From IMG/VR virus record IMGVR_UViG_3300047668_000765, positions 1 through 39,483 of that record: DNA of 39,483 bases; one strand, given 5' to 3'. The notes under the pieces are model-generated. The model saw nothing but the letters and a program-made list of their open reading frames with translations, was not told the origin of the DNA and did not search any database. Positions 31,098 to 39,217 of this stretch are shown piece by piece (the first letter of the stretch is position 1; each line of letters begins with the position of its first letter). The translations under genes and the position numbers were made by a program. Source of the stretch: a virus.

Positions 31098-32325
31098 TAT
31101 CAACATCACAACAAATCCAACAGGACGTAGCCCAGAAAATAAATACTTTTTTGGAGAAGCAACTTCAGAATTATGCACAGAGAGATCAAAATATTGCAAG
31201 ATTGGTAATATGGATGATTATCTTTCATTTGCACATCAGATGCTTCCTAGCGTGATAACAGAATATATTTACAAAAAACCTTTACAATTTGAATCTGCAA
31301 ATATTAGATTTCAAGTATACACCAATGATGAACGTCATGAACAATTTGTAAGAAATATGTTTGACATATTACCTAATGGATTTGGGCATCATGTTCCCGA
31401 TTGGACAATTTGGCACAACACTGAATTAGATGTGCCGCATCCTAAAATTTATGTAAACCTTGATACTAAAACTATGTTTATTGCTGGAACCACCTTTCTT
31501 GGTGAGATTAAGAAAGGTGTGTTTGGTATCATTGGATTTGAACTTCCTAAACGAGATTATCTTCCTATGCATTGTAGTGCCTTTAGGTTTCGGAAAATCG
31601 GAACATATGATGCAACTACTAATTTAATGTTTGGTCTGAGTGGAACAGGTAAGACTACATTGAGCAGTGATCCAGACTATGCGCTAATTAGTGATGATGA
31701 GGTTTATTGGGATAATAACGGCATCAAAATGATTGAAACTGGATGTTATGCTAAGAGTGAGGGTTTATCTCCAGAAACACATAAGACTATTTTTGATGCT
31801 ATTGAAAAAGCGAAGGCAGAAGATTGCTTAGTTGTAGAAAATCCAGGTGTACCAAACGCAAGATTGAGTTACCCTATCACTTGTGTTGAAAACGCATATC
31901 ATAAACCTCAGAAATTTAATCATCCAGATAATATATTTTTCTTAACTATGGACGCAAAGGGAGTATTTCCACCATACAGCAAGATTAGTGGCGAGACAGT
32001 TCGTAGATTTTTTGAAACTGGATATACAAGTCAGATGCCAGGAACTGAGAAGGGCGCAACTGAGATTAAGCCACTCTTTAGTCCATGTTATGGATCACCC
32101 TTTATGCCAAGGCCAGTGAAAGAATACAGTGACTTATTAATGCGAAAGATTCATGAGAATAATTGTAATGTATATTTGATTAACACTGGAATGGATAAGG
32201 ATGGAAAGCGTTTTTCTCTTGACTTTACGCGAAAATGTGTTAAAATGTGTATAGAAAATAACATGGAAGATAAGAGTAAAGAAGTGTTAAAAACTCTTGA
32301 GGATTTAATAGGCAATAAAATATGA
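31090..32325 (+). CDS. pckA: ATP-type phosphoenolpyruvate carboxykinase (compact)
   Basis: A 411-residue PEPCK. It keeps TGRSPENKY (Arg13, matching substrate Arg65 of E. coli), GEIKKGVF (Lys141/142), LPMHCSA (His161), P-loop FGLSGTGKTTLS (181-192), SDDEVYWD (metal Asp202/203), PNARLSYPI (Arg258), MDAKGVFPP and GTEKGATE. Both ends are trimmed compared with cellular enzymes (about 540 residues), and the usual GGTWYGG motif reads AGTTFLG, replacing the active-site Tyr by Phe. It converts oxaloacetate and ATP to PEP, CO2 and ADP. RBS AAAGGA; overlaps neighbours by 8 and 4 bases. Confidence 0.92.
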   Translation: MTNINITTNPTGRSPENKYFFGEATSELCTERSKYCKIGNMDDYLSFAHQMLPSVITEYIYKKPLQFESANIRFQVYTNDERHEQFVRNMFDILPNGFGHHVPDWTIWHNTELDVPHPKIYVNLDTKTMFIAGTTFLGEIKKGVFGIIGFELPKRDYLPMHCSAFRFRKIGTYDATTNLMFGLSGTGKTTLSSDPDYALISDDEVYWDNNGIKMIETGCYAKSEGLSPETHKTIFDAIEKAKAEDCLVVENPGVPNARLSYPITCVENAYHKPQKFNHPDNIFFLTMDAKGVFPPYSKISGETVRRFFETGYTSQMPGTEKGATEIKPLFSPCYGSPFMPRPVKEYSDLLMRKIHENNCNVYLINTGMDKDGKRFSLDFTRKCVKMCIENNMEDKSKEVLKTLEDLIGNKI

Positions 32326-33026
32326 TTCACTATATATTTGATGTTGATGGAACACTTACGCCAAGTAGGGCCAAGATGGATGAAAAATTTAGTTCATTCT
32401 TCTTTGACTTCTGCACATTAAATAATGTATATCTTGTCACTGGTAGTGATACGCAAAAGACCCAAGAACAAGTCGGAAATGTTATTTGGGGAATGACTAA
32501 GCGTAATTATCAATGTTCTGGTAATGACGTATGGGAACGTGGTGAGAATATCAAAAAGAACAGTCTAAAACTACCTGACACTATATGGGGATACTTGAAC
32601 ACCGAAATTAATAATAGTGAATTTCCAGTAAGAACTGGCGGTCATATTGAGGAAAGGGCGGGACTTGTAAATTTATCTATTGTGGGTAGAAACGCTGGAA
32701 AACGTGCTAGAACTCAATATGTGGCTTGGGATAATCATACAAACGAAAGAAGAACCATTGCGAAACGACTATCAAAAAAATTTACGGAATTTGATTTTAA
32801 TGTCGCGGGTGAAACTGGAATAGATATTACAATAAAAGGTAATGATAAATCTCAGATATTGACAGACTTCACTAAATCTGATATAATACATTTTTATGGA
32901 GATAAATGTGATTTCGGTGGTAATGATCATACTATAGCAATGGGAGTGTATGATCTTGGCGAACCAAACTCAGTATATCAAGTGCAAGATTGGAGAGAAA
33001 CTTGGGAACTACTAAAGTCGGTATAA
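32322..33026 (+). CDS. Eukaryotic-type phosphomannomutase (HAD superfamily)
   Basis: A 234-residue HAD enzyme with a type II cap. IFDVDGTLTPSR (nucleophile Asp7, acid Asp9), VTGSDTQKTQEQVGN (matching human PMM2 GGSDFEKVQEQLGN), IEERAGLVNLSIVGRNAGKRAR (109-130, substrate arginines), ETGIDITIKGNDKSQ (164-178) and FYGDKCDFGGNDHTIAM (191-207) are the PMM landmarks. It would convert mannose-6-phosphate to mannose-1-phosphate. This family is typical of eukaryotes and uncommon in bacteria, where PMMs are mostly of the ManB type. ATGA overlap with PEPCK. Confidence 0.88.
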   Translation: MIHYIFDVDGTLTPSRAKMDEKFSSFFFDFCTLNNVYLVTGSDTQKTQEQVGNVIWGMTKRNYQCSGNDVWERGENIKKNSLKLPDTIWGYLNTEINNSEFPVRTGGHIEERAGLVNLSIVGRNAGKRARTQYVAWDNHTNERRTIAKRLSKKFTEFDFNVAGETGIDITIKGNDKSQILTDFTKSDIIHFYGDKCDFGGNDHTIAMGVYDLGEPNSVYQVQDWRETWELLKSV

Positions 33027-33418
33027 CTGCATCAACTTTTGATTTTCTACATGCTGGTCATATCGCTATGTTGCGTGAAGCAAAATCACAATGCGATTAT
33101 TTAATATGTGCATTGCAAGTTGATCCATCTTTGGATAGGCCAGAGAAGAATACACCAGTACAGACATTGGTTGAGCGACATACCCAACTCGCTGCTGTAA
33201 AGTATGTTGATGAAATTATTCCATATCAAACAGAGCAAGACTTAGAAGATATATTATCCATGTTTCCTATAAACATAAGAATTATAGGTGAGGAATATAA
33301 AAACGGTAAGTTTACTGGTCGCGCTATTTGTTCAAAGCGTGGCATAGAGATATACTATAACAAAAGAGACCACAGATTTTCATCTAGTGATTTAAGAAAG
33401 CGAGTGAAAGATATATGA
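33002..33418 (+). CDS. HxGH nucleotidyltransferase (cytidylyltransferase-like)
   Basis: A 138-residue protein of the TagD/HldE-C type. GITASTFDFLHAGHIAMLREAK carries the HxGH nucleotide-binding motif; RPEKNTPVQTLVERHTQLAAVKYVDEIIPY and the final FSSSDLRKRV match the family. It activates a phosphorylated sugar or alcohol with CTP or ATP; substrate unknown. I chose the TTG at 33002 because GGAG lies 6 bases upstream; a TTG at 32990 would place that GGAG inside the gene. It overlaps the PMM gene by 25 bases and the next methyltransferase by ATGA. Confidence 0.8.
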   Translation: MGTTKVGITASTFDFLHAGHIAMLREAKSQCDYLICALQVDPSLDRPEKNTPVQTLVERHTQLAAVKYVDEIIPYQTEQDLEDILSMFPINIRIIGEEYKNGKFTGRAICSKRGIEIYYNKRDHRFSSSDLRKRVKDI

Positions 33419-34599
33419 TTATTAACGGTGACTGTATTGAAGAAATGCAGAAATTAATTGACCAAGGCGTTCAAGTTGATGCGGTAGTTACAGACCCACC
33501 ATATGAAATTGGATTTATGGGTAGAGAATGGGATTCCACAGGAATTGCTTACCGAAAAGAAACTTGGAGACTTGCTTGGGAATTACTGAAGCCAGGTGGA
33601 CACTTACTTGCTTTTAGTGCATCTCGTACCTACCATAGAATGACAGTCGCTATTGAGGATGCTGGATTTGAAATTCGTGATCAAATGATGTGGTTGTATG
33701 GTTCTGGGTTTCCAAAGAGTCATAATATTAGTAAGTCTCTTGATAAGATGGCTGGTGCAGAGCGTGAGGTTGTGGGGGTAGCAGGGAAATCTGGCTCACA
33801 AAGGTCGGCAATGGCTGGCGACTTCAAGGGTGGGGAATATAATACAACCTCCCCCGCCACTGATGAAGCCCAACAATGGGATGGTTGGGGTACTGCACTC
33901 AAACCAGCGCACGAACCGATTGCGGTAGGTCGTAAACCATTGTCTGAAGGTACTGTTGCTAAGAATGTATTAAAACATGGAACTGGTGGTATTAATATTG
34001 ATGCTAGTCGTATTCCTACTAATCCTGCTGTTGATGATGCCCGACTTGGTGGTAAAGGCTCTTGGAAAACTGATAGGATGGGAAGAAATGTTTATATTGG
34101 TGGATATGTTGGTAAGGAAAATGGTTCAAGTGAACTAGGTAGATTCCCAGCAAATATAATGCACGATGGTTCTGAGGAAGTGGTTAAGTTGTTTCCAGAA
34201 AGCAATAGTGCAAGAGTGGGAAATCCAAATAATCCTAAAAGAGGGACTAATCATACTGCCACTAGTTATGGACAAGGGGATGGTAAAATAACACATGATT
34301 TTAGAGATAAAGGCTCCGCATCAAGATATTTCTATTGCCCAAAAGTATCAAAGAAAGAACGTGGTGAGAACAACAAACATCCAACAGTCAAACCACAAGA
34401 ATTAATGAAATATTTAATTCGCATGGTAACACCTAAAGGTGGTACTGTACTTGATCCGTTCATGGGTTCTGGTTCTACTGGTATGGCAGCAAAGGATTTA
34501 GAATTTAATTTTATTGGTATTGAAATGGATGAAGAATACTTTAAGATATGTCAAGAACGAATTGAAGAAATCAATCCACTAGGAGAATTTTTAGAATGA
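33415..34599 (+). CDS. DNA amino-methyltransferase, beta class (tandem copy 1)
   Basis: A 394-residue methyltransferase with catalytic DPPY (27-30) near the N-terminus and SAM-binding LDPFMGSGSTG (346-356) near the end. The middle (about 120-320) is a long variable region that would hold target recognition. The product N6-methyladenine or N4-methylcytosine cannot be told from the motif. It is a paralogue of the next gene: the first 30 residues are the same apart from the one after DPPY, and the flanking nucleotides are nearly identical. It ends NPLGEFLE, a possible clamp-binding tail. ATGA overlap on both sides. Confidence 0.88.
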   Translation: MIINGDCIEEMQKLIDQGVQVDAVVTDPPYEIGFMGREWDSTGIAYRKETWRLAWELLKPGGHLLAFSASRTYHRMTVAIEDAGFEIRDQMMWLYGSGFPKSHNISKSLDKMAGAEREVVGVAGKSGSQRSAMAGDFKGGEYNTTSPATDEAQQWDGWGTALKPAHEPIAVGRKPLSEGTVAKNVLKHGTGGINIDASRIPTNPAVDDARLGGKGSWKTDRMGRNVYIGGYVGKENGSSELGRFPANIMHDGSEEVVKLFPESNSARVGNPNNPKRGTNHTATSYGQGDGKITHDFRDKGSASRYFYCPKVSKKERGENNKHPTVKPQELMKYLIRMVTPKGGTVLDPFMGSGSTGMAAKDLEFNFIGIEMDEEYFKICQERIEEINPLGEFLE

Positions 34600-35900
34600 T
34601 TATTAATGGCGATTGTATTGAAGAAATGCAAAAATTAATTGACCAAGGCGTTCAAGTTGATGCTGTAGTTACAGACCCGCCATATCACCTACAATCTATC
34701 GTGGACAGATTTGGAAAAACATCTCTGAGCGATGATACTAAGACTTCAGAAAGAGCGAGAGGTCGTAGTGACGGTTATGCAAGAATGAGTGCTGGTGGTT
34801 TCATGGGTCAAGAGTGGGACGGTGGCGATATTGCATTTCGTGCCGAGACTTGGAGACTTGCTTGGGAATTATTGAAACCGGGTGGACACTTACTTGCATT
34901 TTCTGCTTCACGCAATTATCATAGAATGGCGGTTGCGATTGAGGATGCTGGATTTGAAATTCGTGATCAAATGATGTGGTTATATGGCAGTGGATTCCCG
35001 AAAAGCCTGAATATTAGCAAGGCGATTGACAAGGCTGCAGGGGCTAAGCGTGAGGTTGTGGGTAGTAAGGTCACTGGAAGGGCTGGCACTAGGGCAGACA
35101 AGAGGAATGCAGACGATGGATTTGAGTCTGGAAACATGGTTATACCAGTCACAGCCCCCGCAACCCCCGAAGCCAAGCAATGGGACGGATGGGGTACTGC
35201 ATTAAAACCAGCGCACGAACCGATTGCAGTCGGGCGAAAACCAATATCCGAAAGTACTGTTGCTAAGAATGTATTAAAACATGGAACTGGTGGTATCAAT
35301 ATTGATGAAAGTCGTATTCCAGCCTCGCATGAAGATATTGAAGCACAAAGAAAAACAAGCGGCGTTGTGGGTGGCAAAAAACAAAGTATTGTGTATGGAA
35401 AAAATTTCGCAGAAAAAAAACAACTCGCTGGAAATGATTTAGGTAGATTCCCAGCAAATATAATGCACGATGGTTCTGAGGAAGTGGCTAAGTTGTTTCC
35501 TGACACTAGACAGGCTGGGAATAAAAAACCAAGTTCTATTACTTCTGGAAAAATGTTTCTTGGTATTGGAGACATTGGAAAGAGGAATCCTGAAATAGTA
35601 GGAGACAATGGAGGTTCAGCCTCACGTTTCTTCTATTGCCCAAAAGTATCAAAAAAAGAGCGTGGGGAAAATAACAAACATCCAACAGTCAAACCACAAG
35701 AGTTGATGAAATACTTAGTGAGACTTGTCACGCCTAAAGGTGGTACTGTACTTGATCCATTTATGGGTTCTGGCTCTACTGGAATGGCAGCAAAAGATTT
35801 GGGTTTTGACTTTATTGGTATTGAGAAATCAGAAGAATATTTCAAAATCTGTCAAGAACGAATTGATGAAACAAACCCACTAAGCGAATTTTTTGACTAG
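34596..35900 (+). CDS. DNA amino-methyltransferase, beta class (tandem copy 2)
   Basis: A 434-residue paralogue of the preceding gene. DPPY (27-30) and LDPFMGSGSTG (386-396) are conserved. It has an extra segment after DPPY (HLQSIVDRFGKTSLSDDTK and on, up to FMGQEWDGG) and a different middle (around SHEDIEAQRKTSGVVGGKKQ), so it probably recognises another sequence. Ends NPLSEFFD, again with the LxEFF tail. The start lies in the stop of copy 1. Its stop TAG forms part of the -35 box of the uvsX promoter. Confidence 0.88.
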   Translation: MIINGDCIEEMQKLIDQGVQVDAVVTDPPYHLQSIVDRFGKTSLSDDTKTSERARGRSDGYARMSAGGFMGQEWDGGDIAFRAETWRLAWELLKPGGHLLAFSASRNYHRMAVAIEDAGFEIRDQMMWLYGSGFPKSLNISKAIDKAAGAKREVVGSKVTGRAGTRADKRNADDGFESGNMVIPVTAPATPEAKQWDGWGTALKPAHEPIAVGRKPISESTVAKNVLKHGTGGINIDESRIPASHEDIEAQRKTSGVVGGKKQSIVYGKNFAEKKQLAGNDLGRFPANIMHDGSEEVAKLFPDTRQAGNKKPSSITSGKMFLGIGDIGKRNPEIVGDNGGSASRFFYCPKVSKKERGENNKHPTVKPQELMKYLVRLVTPKGGTVLDPFMGSGSTGMAAKDLGFDFIGIEKSEEYFKICQERIDETNPLSEFFD

Positions 35901-35926
35901 ACAATCATTATAGAATATGCTATAAT
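35898..35926 (+). promoter_or_regulatory. Host-type promoter before uvsX
   Basis: TAGACA (35898-35903), 17-base spacer, perfect TATAAT (35921-35926). A TTGACT at 35893 would need a 22-base spacer. The whole spacer and -10 are covered by an inverted repeat. Confidence 0.75.
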
Positions 35927-35929
35927 GAT
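35904..35929. promoter_or_regulatory. Putative operator: 10-6-10 inverted repeat on the uvsX promoter
   Basis: ATCATTATAG, 6-base centre, CTATAATGAT: a perfect 10-base inverted repeat, the same geometry as the one on the mazG promoter but a different sequence. It covers the spacer and the -10 box. Confidence 0.6.
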
Positions 35930-35951
35930 GTAATTAATATAGGAGAATTAT

Positions 35952-37007
35952 ATGTCAATAATGGACAAACTCAAAAAGAATTCAAAACTAAAGACCACAG
36001 AAGTTCTTTCAGAGTCTAAATTTTTTAATAATAAAGAACAGGTTTCAACACCAGTTCCAATGATCAATGTCGCTTTATCTGGATCAGTAGATGGTGGTCT
36101 TACTCCTGGCTTGACTGTATTGGCTGGGCCATCTAAACACTTTAAAACTTCATTTACGTTGTTGATTGCAGCGGCCTACTTGGAAAAATATGACGATGCT
36201 GTAATGTTATTTTATGACTCAGAATTTGGATCACCAGCATCATACTTTGAACAGTTTGATATTGATACCGCGAGGGTTCTACACACACCAATTACAAACG
36301 TAGAAGAATTGAAATTTGATCTTATCGCTCAACTTGAGGGAATGGATAAGGCTGACCGTGTTATCGTGGTTATTGATTCAATTGGTAATCTTGCATCTAA
36401 GAAAGAAATGGAAGATGCAATCAACGAAAAGTCTGTAGCAGATATGTCAAGAGCAAAGGCACTCAAAGGTCTATTCAGAATGTGTACGCCATATTTGGCA
36501 ATGAAGAACATTCCCATGATTGCAGTCAATCATACATACAAAGAGATTGGGTTATTTCCAAAAGATATTGTGTCTGGTGGAACTGGAATCTATTACAGTG
36601 CAAACAACATTTGGATTCTTGGTCGCAGACAGAATAAAAAGGGAACTGAAATTCAAGGATATGATTTTGTTATCAATGTTGAAAAATCTAGGTTCGTTAA
36701 GGAAAAGTCCAAAATTCCCATCACGGTTTCTTGGGAAGGTGGCGTTGCACCTTGGTCTGGATTACTAGAAGTTGCTATTGCTGGTGGGTATGTTGTCAAA
36801 CCAAGTAACGGTTGGTATAGTTCAGTTGATATGAATACTGGTGAGGTGTCTGAAAAGAAAGTTCGTGAGGCTGGTACTCTTGAAGAAAGTTTTTGGAAGC
36901 CTATATTTGATAGTACAGATTTTGCTGAATTTATTAAAAAGCAGTATACTATTGGGTATCAGACAGAAATTGATATGGATGACGTTATAATGAATGGGGG
37001 TGAGTAA
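35952..37007 (+). CDS. uvsX: RecA-like recombinase UvsX
   Basis: A 351-residue recombinase. Walker A GPSKHFKT (59-66; T4 has GPSKSFKS), DSEFGSPASYFEQFDID, Walker B RVIVVIDSIGNL, MIAVNHTYKEIG and SGGTGIYYSANNIWILGRR match T4 UvsX. It forms filaments on single-stranded DNA loaded by UvsY and drives recombination-dependent replication with gp41 and UvsW. It has its own promoter and a GGAG RBS; the next gene overlaps by one base. Confidence 0.96.
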   Translation: MSIMDKLKKNSKLKTTEVLSESKFFNNKEQVSTPVPMINVALSGSVDGGLTPGLTVLAGPSKHFKTSFTLLIAAAYLEKYDDAVMLFYDSEFGSPASYFEQFDIDTARVLHTPITNVEELKFDLIAQLEGMDKADRVIVVIDSIGNLASKKEMEDAINEKSVADMSRAKALKGLFRMCTPYLAMKNIPMIAVNHTYKEIGLFPKDIVSGGTGIYYSANNIWILGRRQNKKGTEIQGYDFVINVEKSRFVKEKSKIPITVSWEGGVAPWSGLLEVAIAGGYVVKPSNGWYSSVDMNTGEVSEKKVREAGTLEESFWKPIFDSTDFAEFIKKQYTIGYQTEIDMDDVIMNGGE

Positions 37008-37309
37008 TGCCAGAATTTAAAGAAAGTGTGGATTATGAACATATTCCACACCCAAAGGACGATAAAGCATGGTCTATTAGAGTTTTAGAGGGTGTATATT
37101 CTGAAACAATAATTTCTTTTGGAACAATCACACTTGATGGTGAGGATAATGAAGATAGTCAAATGACATTTGACTTCACATTAGAGAGTTCACCAATAGA
37201 TGATCTTGATGAAAGCAGTTTAGAGTTCCAAGACTTTGCTGGTAATCTATTGACTTCTATCATAGAAACTGCTATAATCAATAAAACGGGTGAAATGAAG
37301 GAACTGTAA
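37007..37309 (+). CDS. Hypothetical protein between uvsX and gene 41
   Basis: A 100-residue acidic protein (IPHPKDDKAWSIRVLEGVYSE, FGTITLDGEDNE, TFDFTLESSP, FAGNLLTSIIETAI). It shows a strand-rich first part and a C-terminal helix. Proteins of this size and place occur in marine T4-like phages. No function known. It starts in the uvsX stop (TAATG) and abuts gene 41. Confidence 0.7.
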   Translation: MPEFKESVDYEHIPHPKDDKAWSIRVLEGVYSETIISFGTITLDGEDNEDSQMTFDFTLESSPIDDLDESSLEFQDFAGNLLTSIIETAIINKTGEMKEL

Positions 37310-38683
37310 TTGTCTAATATTGAACAAATAATTCTAAAAAACTTAATCTCTGATGAAAAGTATATGCGTAAGGTTTTACCTTTTATCAAACCAGAGTATT
37401 TTGAGGGTGTGTATCGGCAAATGTTTACCAATGTTGGCGTATATGCTGGTAAATACAATAGATTGCCCACTCAAGAAGCGTTTAGAATTGAGATTGATGA
37501 ATCAGATCGTTATACTGATGAGCAATATAGACATGCTATGGAGATTATTCCACAAATCTTTGATGGAACACCCTCAGATGAAGAACATCTTTTAGAGGTT
37601 ACTGAGAAGTGGTGTCAAGACCGCGCATTATTCAATGCAGTGATGGAATCAATTAGTATCATTGATGGAAAGCATGAAACACTTTCTAAAAATGCTTTAC
37701 CTGATATTCTAAGCACTGCATTGGGTGTTTCATTTGATACGAATGTTGGTCACGACTATCTTGGAAATTTTGAAGAACGCTATGAATTTTATCATCGCAC
37801 TGAAGAACGATTACCTTTTGATCTTGAATATTTTAATATGATTACTAAAGGTGGTTTGCCTAAGAAAACCTTAAATATCATCTTGGCTGGTACTGGTGTG
37901 GGTAAATCCCTTTTTATGTGTCACCAAGCAGCGGCAGCACTTTCAGACGGTAAGAATGTTTTGTATATCACAATGGAAATGGCAGAAGAAAGAATTGCTG
38001 AAAGAATTGATGCAAATCTTTTAAATATTCCTATTGATCAAATCACTACTTTGAGTAGAGAAAACTTTTCTGAGAGAGTTGCCAATATTTCAAAGAGAAC
38101 AAATGGTAAATTAATTATTAAAGAATATCCTACTGGTCAAGCAAATGTTTCTCATTTTAGAAGTCTGCTAAGTGAACTTAAATTAAAAAAATCATTTGAA
38201 CCAGATATTATTTTTATAGATTATCTAAATATTTGCGCTAGTAGTAGAATGAAGGCAATGGGTGGTTCAATCAATTCCTATACTTATATTAAGGCGATTG
38301 CAGAAGAAATGCGTGGCCTTGCTGTTGAATTTAATGTACCAATTGTATCTGCAACACAAACAACAAGATCAGGTTTTTCAAATTCTGATATTGGATTAGA
38401 GGATACTTCTGAATCATTCGGCCTTCCAGCGACAGCAGATTTAATGTTCGCACTCATATCTAATGAAGAACTAGAAGCAATGGGGCAAATTGCAGTTAAA
38501 CAGTTAAAGAATAGGTATAATGATCCTACATACAAAAAGCGGTTTGTTATAGGCGTTGACCGTTCTAAAATGAGGTTGTTTGATGTGAGTGATGATCAGC
38601 AAACTTTAATGGATGATGGTCCAGTATTTGATAAAACTCCTCAAGGACAAGATGCTGAAAAATATAAGGATTTTAAACTATGA
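37310..38683 (+). CDS. 41: Replicative helicase gp41
   Basis: A 457-residue DnaB-type helicase. An N-terminal primase-interacting helical domain (IEQIILKNLISDEKYMRKVLPF), then the RecA core with Walker A GTGVGKS (194-200), LYITMEMAEERIAERID, Walker B DIIFIDYLNI, and VPIVSATQTTRSG (sensor region). It unwinds DNA ahead of gp43 and, in T4, acts with gp61 primase. TTG start right after the upstream stop, with AAGGAA upstream; the start MSNIEQII fits the family. Confidence 0.95.
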   Translation: MSNIEQIILKNLISDEKYMRKVLPFIKPEYFEGVYRQMFTNVGVYAGKYNRLPTQEAFRIEIDESDRYTDEQYRHAMEIIPQIFDGTPSDEEHLLEVTEKWCQDRALFNAVMESISIIDGKHETLSKNALPDILSTALGVSFDTNVGHDYLGNFEERYEFYHRTEERLPFDLEYFNMITKGGLPKKTLNIILAGTGVGKSLFMCHQAAAALSDGKNVLYITMEMAEERIAERIDANLLNIPIDQITTLSRENFSERVANISKRTNGKLIIKEYPTGQANVSHFRSLLSELKLKKSFEPDIIFIDYLNICASSRMKAMGGSINSYTYIKAIAEEMRGLAVEFNVPIVSATQTTRSGFSNSDIGLEDTSESFGLPATADLMFALISNEELEAMGQIAVKQLKNRYNDPTYKKRFVIGVDRSKMRLFDVSDDQQTLMDDGPVFDKTPQGQDAEKYKDFKL

Positions 38684-39195
38684 ATAGAGCGCATTGGTTA
38701 GCAGATCAAATTAGATCAAATAATTATAAGATTGGTGTAGAACTAGGAGTGTTGAGAGGACCGACATTTAAGTTTATCGTGGAAAATTGTAGGAACACAA
38801 ACCATATTGGTGTTGATGTATTTTTAAACGATAAGATTTGGAAAGCAAAAGATATATCAACCACAGAGGAATTGTGTGAGCAACCACCTGTTGAATGGTA
38901 TGGTGAACTTATTAAATTTTGTGAAGGTTTTGATGGTAGAGCAAAATTGATTAGAGACTTCACACATCTTGCACATAATCAGTTTGAAGATGGTTCTCTT
39001 GATTACGTTTTTGTTGATGCTTCACATGACGGTGATTCCGTAAAAAGAGATATTGAATTATGGACTCCAAAAATTAGAAAAGGTGGATTAGTGTCTGGAC
39101 ATGATATAAATCTTATTCAAGTAGCAATGGCTGTTGTGCAATCAACACCGAAACATGAATTAGGACCAGATAATGTATGGTGGTATGTAAAATAA
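38680..39195 (+). CDS. Class I SAM-dependent methyltransferase
   Basis: A 171-residue Rossmann-fold methyltransferase of the Methyltransf_24 type: IGVELGVLRGPTF (motif I, about 18-30), HIGVDVF (acidic end of strand 2), SLDYVFVDASHDGDSVKRDIELW (about 106-128) and IRKGGLVSGHDI (131-142). This family usually methylates small molecules, sugars or surface glycans, not DNA bases. ATGA overlap with gene 41. Substrate unknown. Confidence 0.8.
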   Translation: MNRAHWLADQIRSNNYKIGVELGVLRGPTFKFIVENCRNTNHIGVDVFLNDKIWKAKDISTTEELCEQPPVEWYGELIKFCEGFDGRAKLIRDFTHLAHNQFEDGSLDYVFVDASHDGDSVKRDIELWTPKIRKGGLVSGHDINLIQVAMAVVQSTPKHELGPDNVWWYVK

Positions 39196-39217
39196 TGAAA
39201 TTGAAAAGTCAAATGAA

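Noticed and set aside
34967-35608. Long minus-strand open frame (213 codons) opposite methyltransferase copy 2
   Set aside because: Shadow of the codon pattern of the real gene; no RBS, promoter or recognisable protein pattern.
33415-35900. Reading the duplicated methyltransferase ends as an assembly artefact
   Set aside because: The copies differ at many silent and coding sites and have different middle regions, so a true paralogous pair is more likely.
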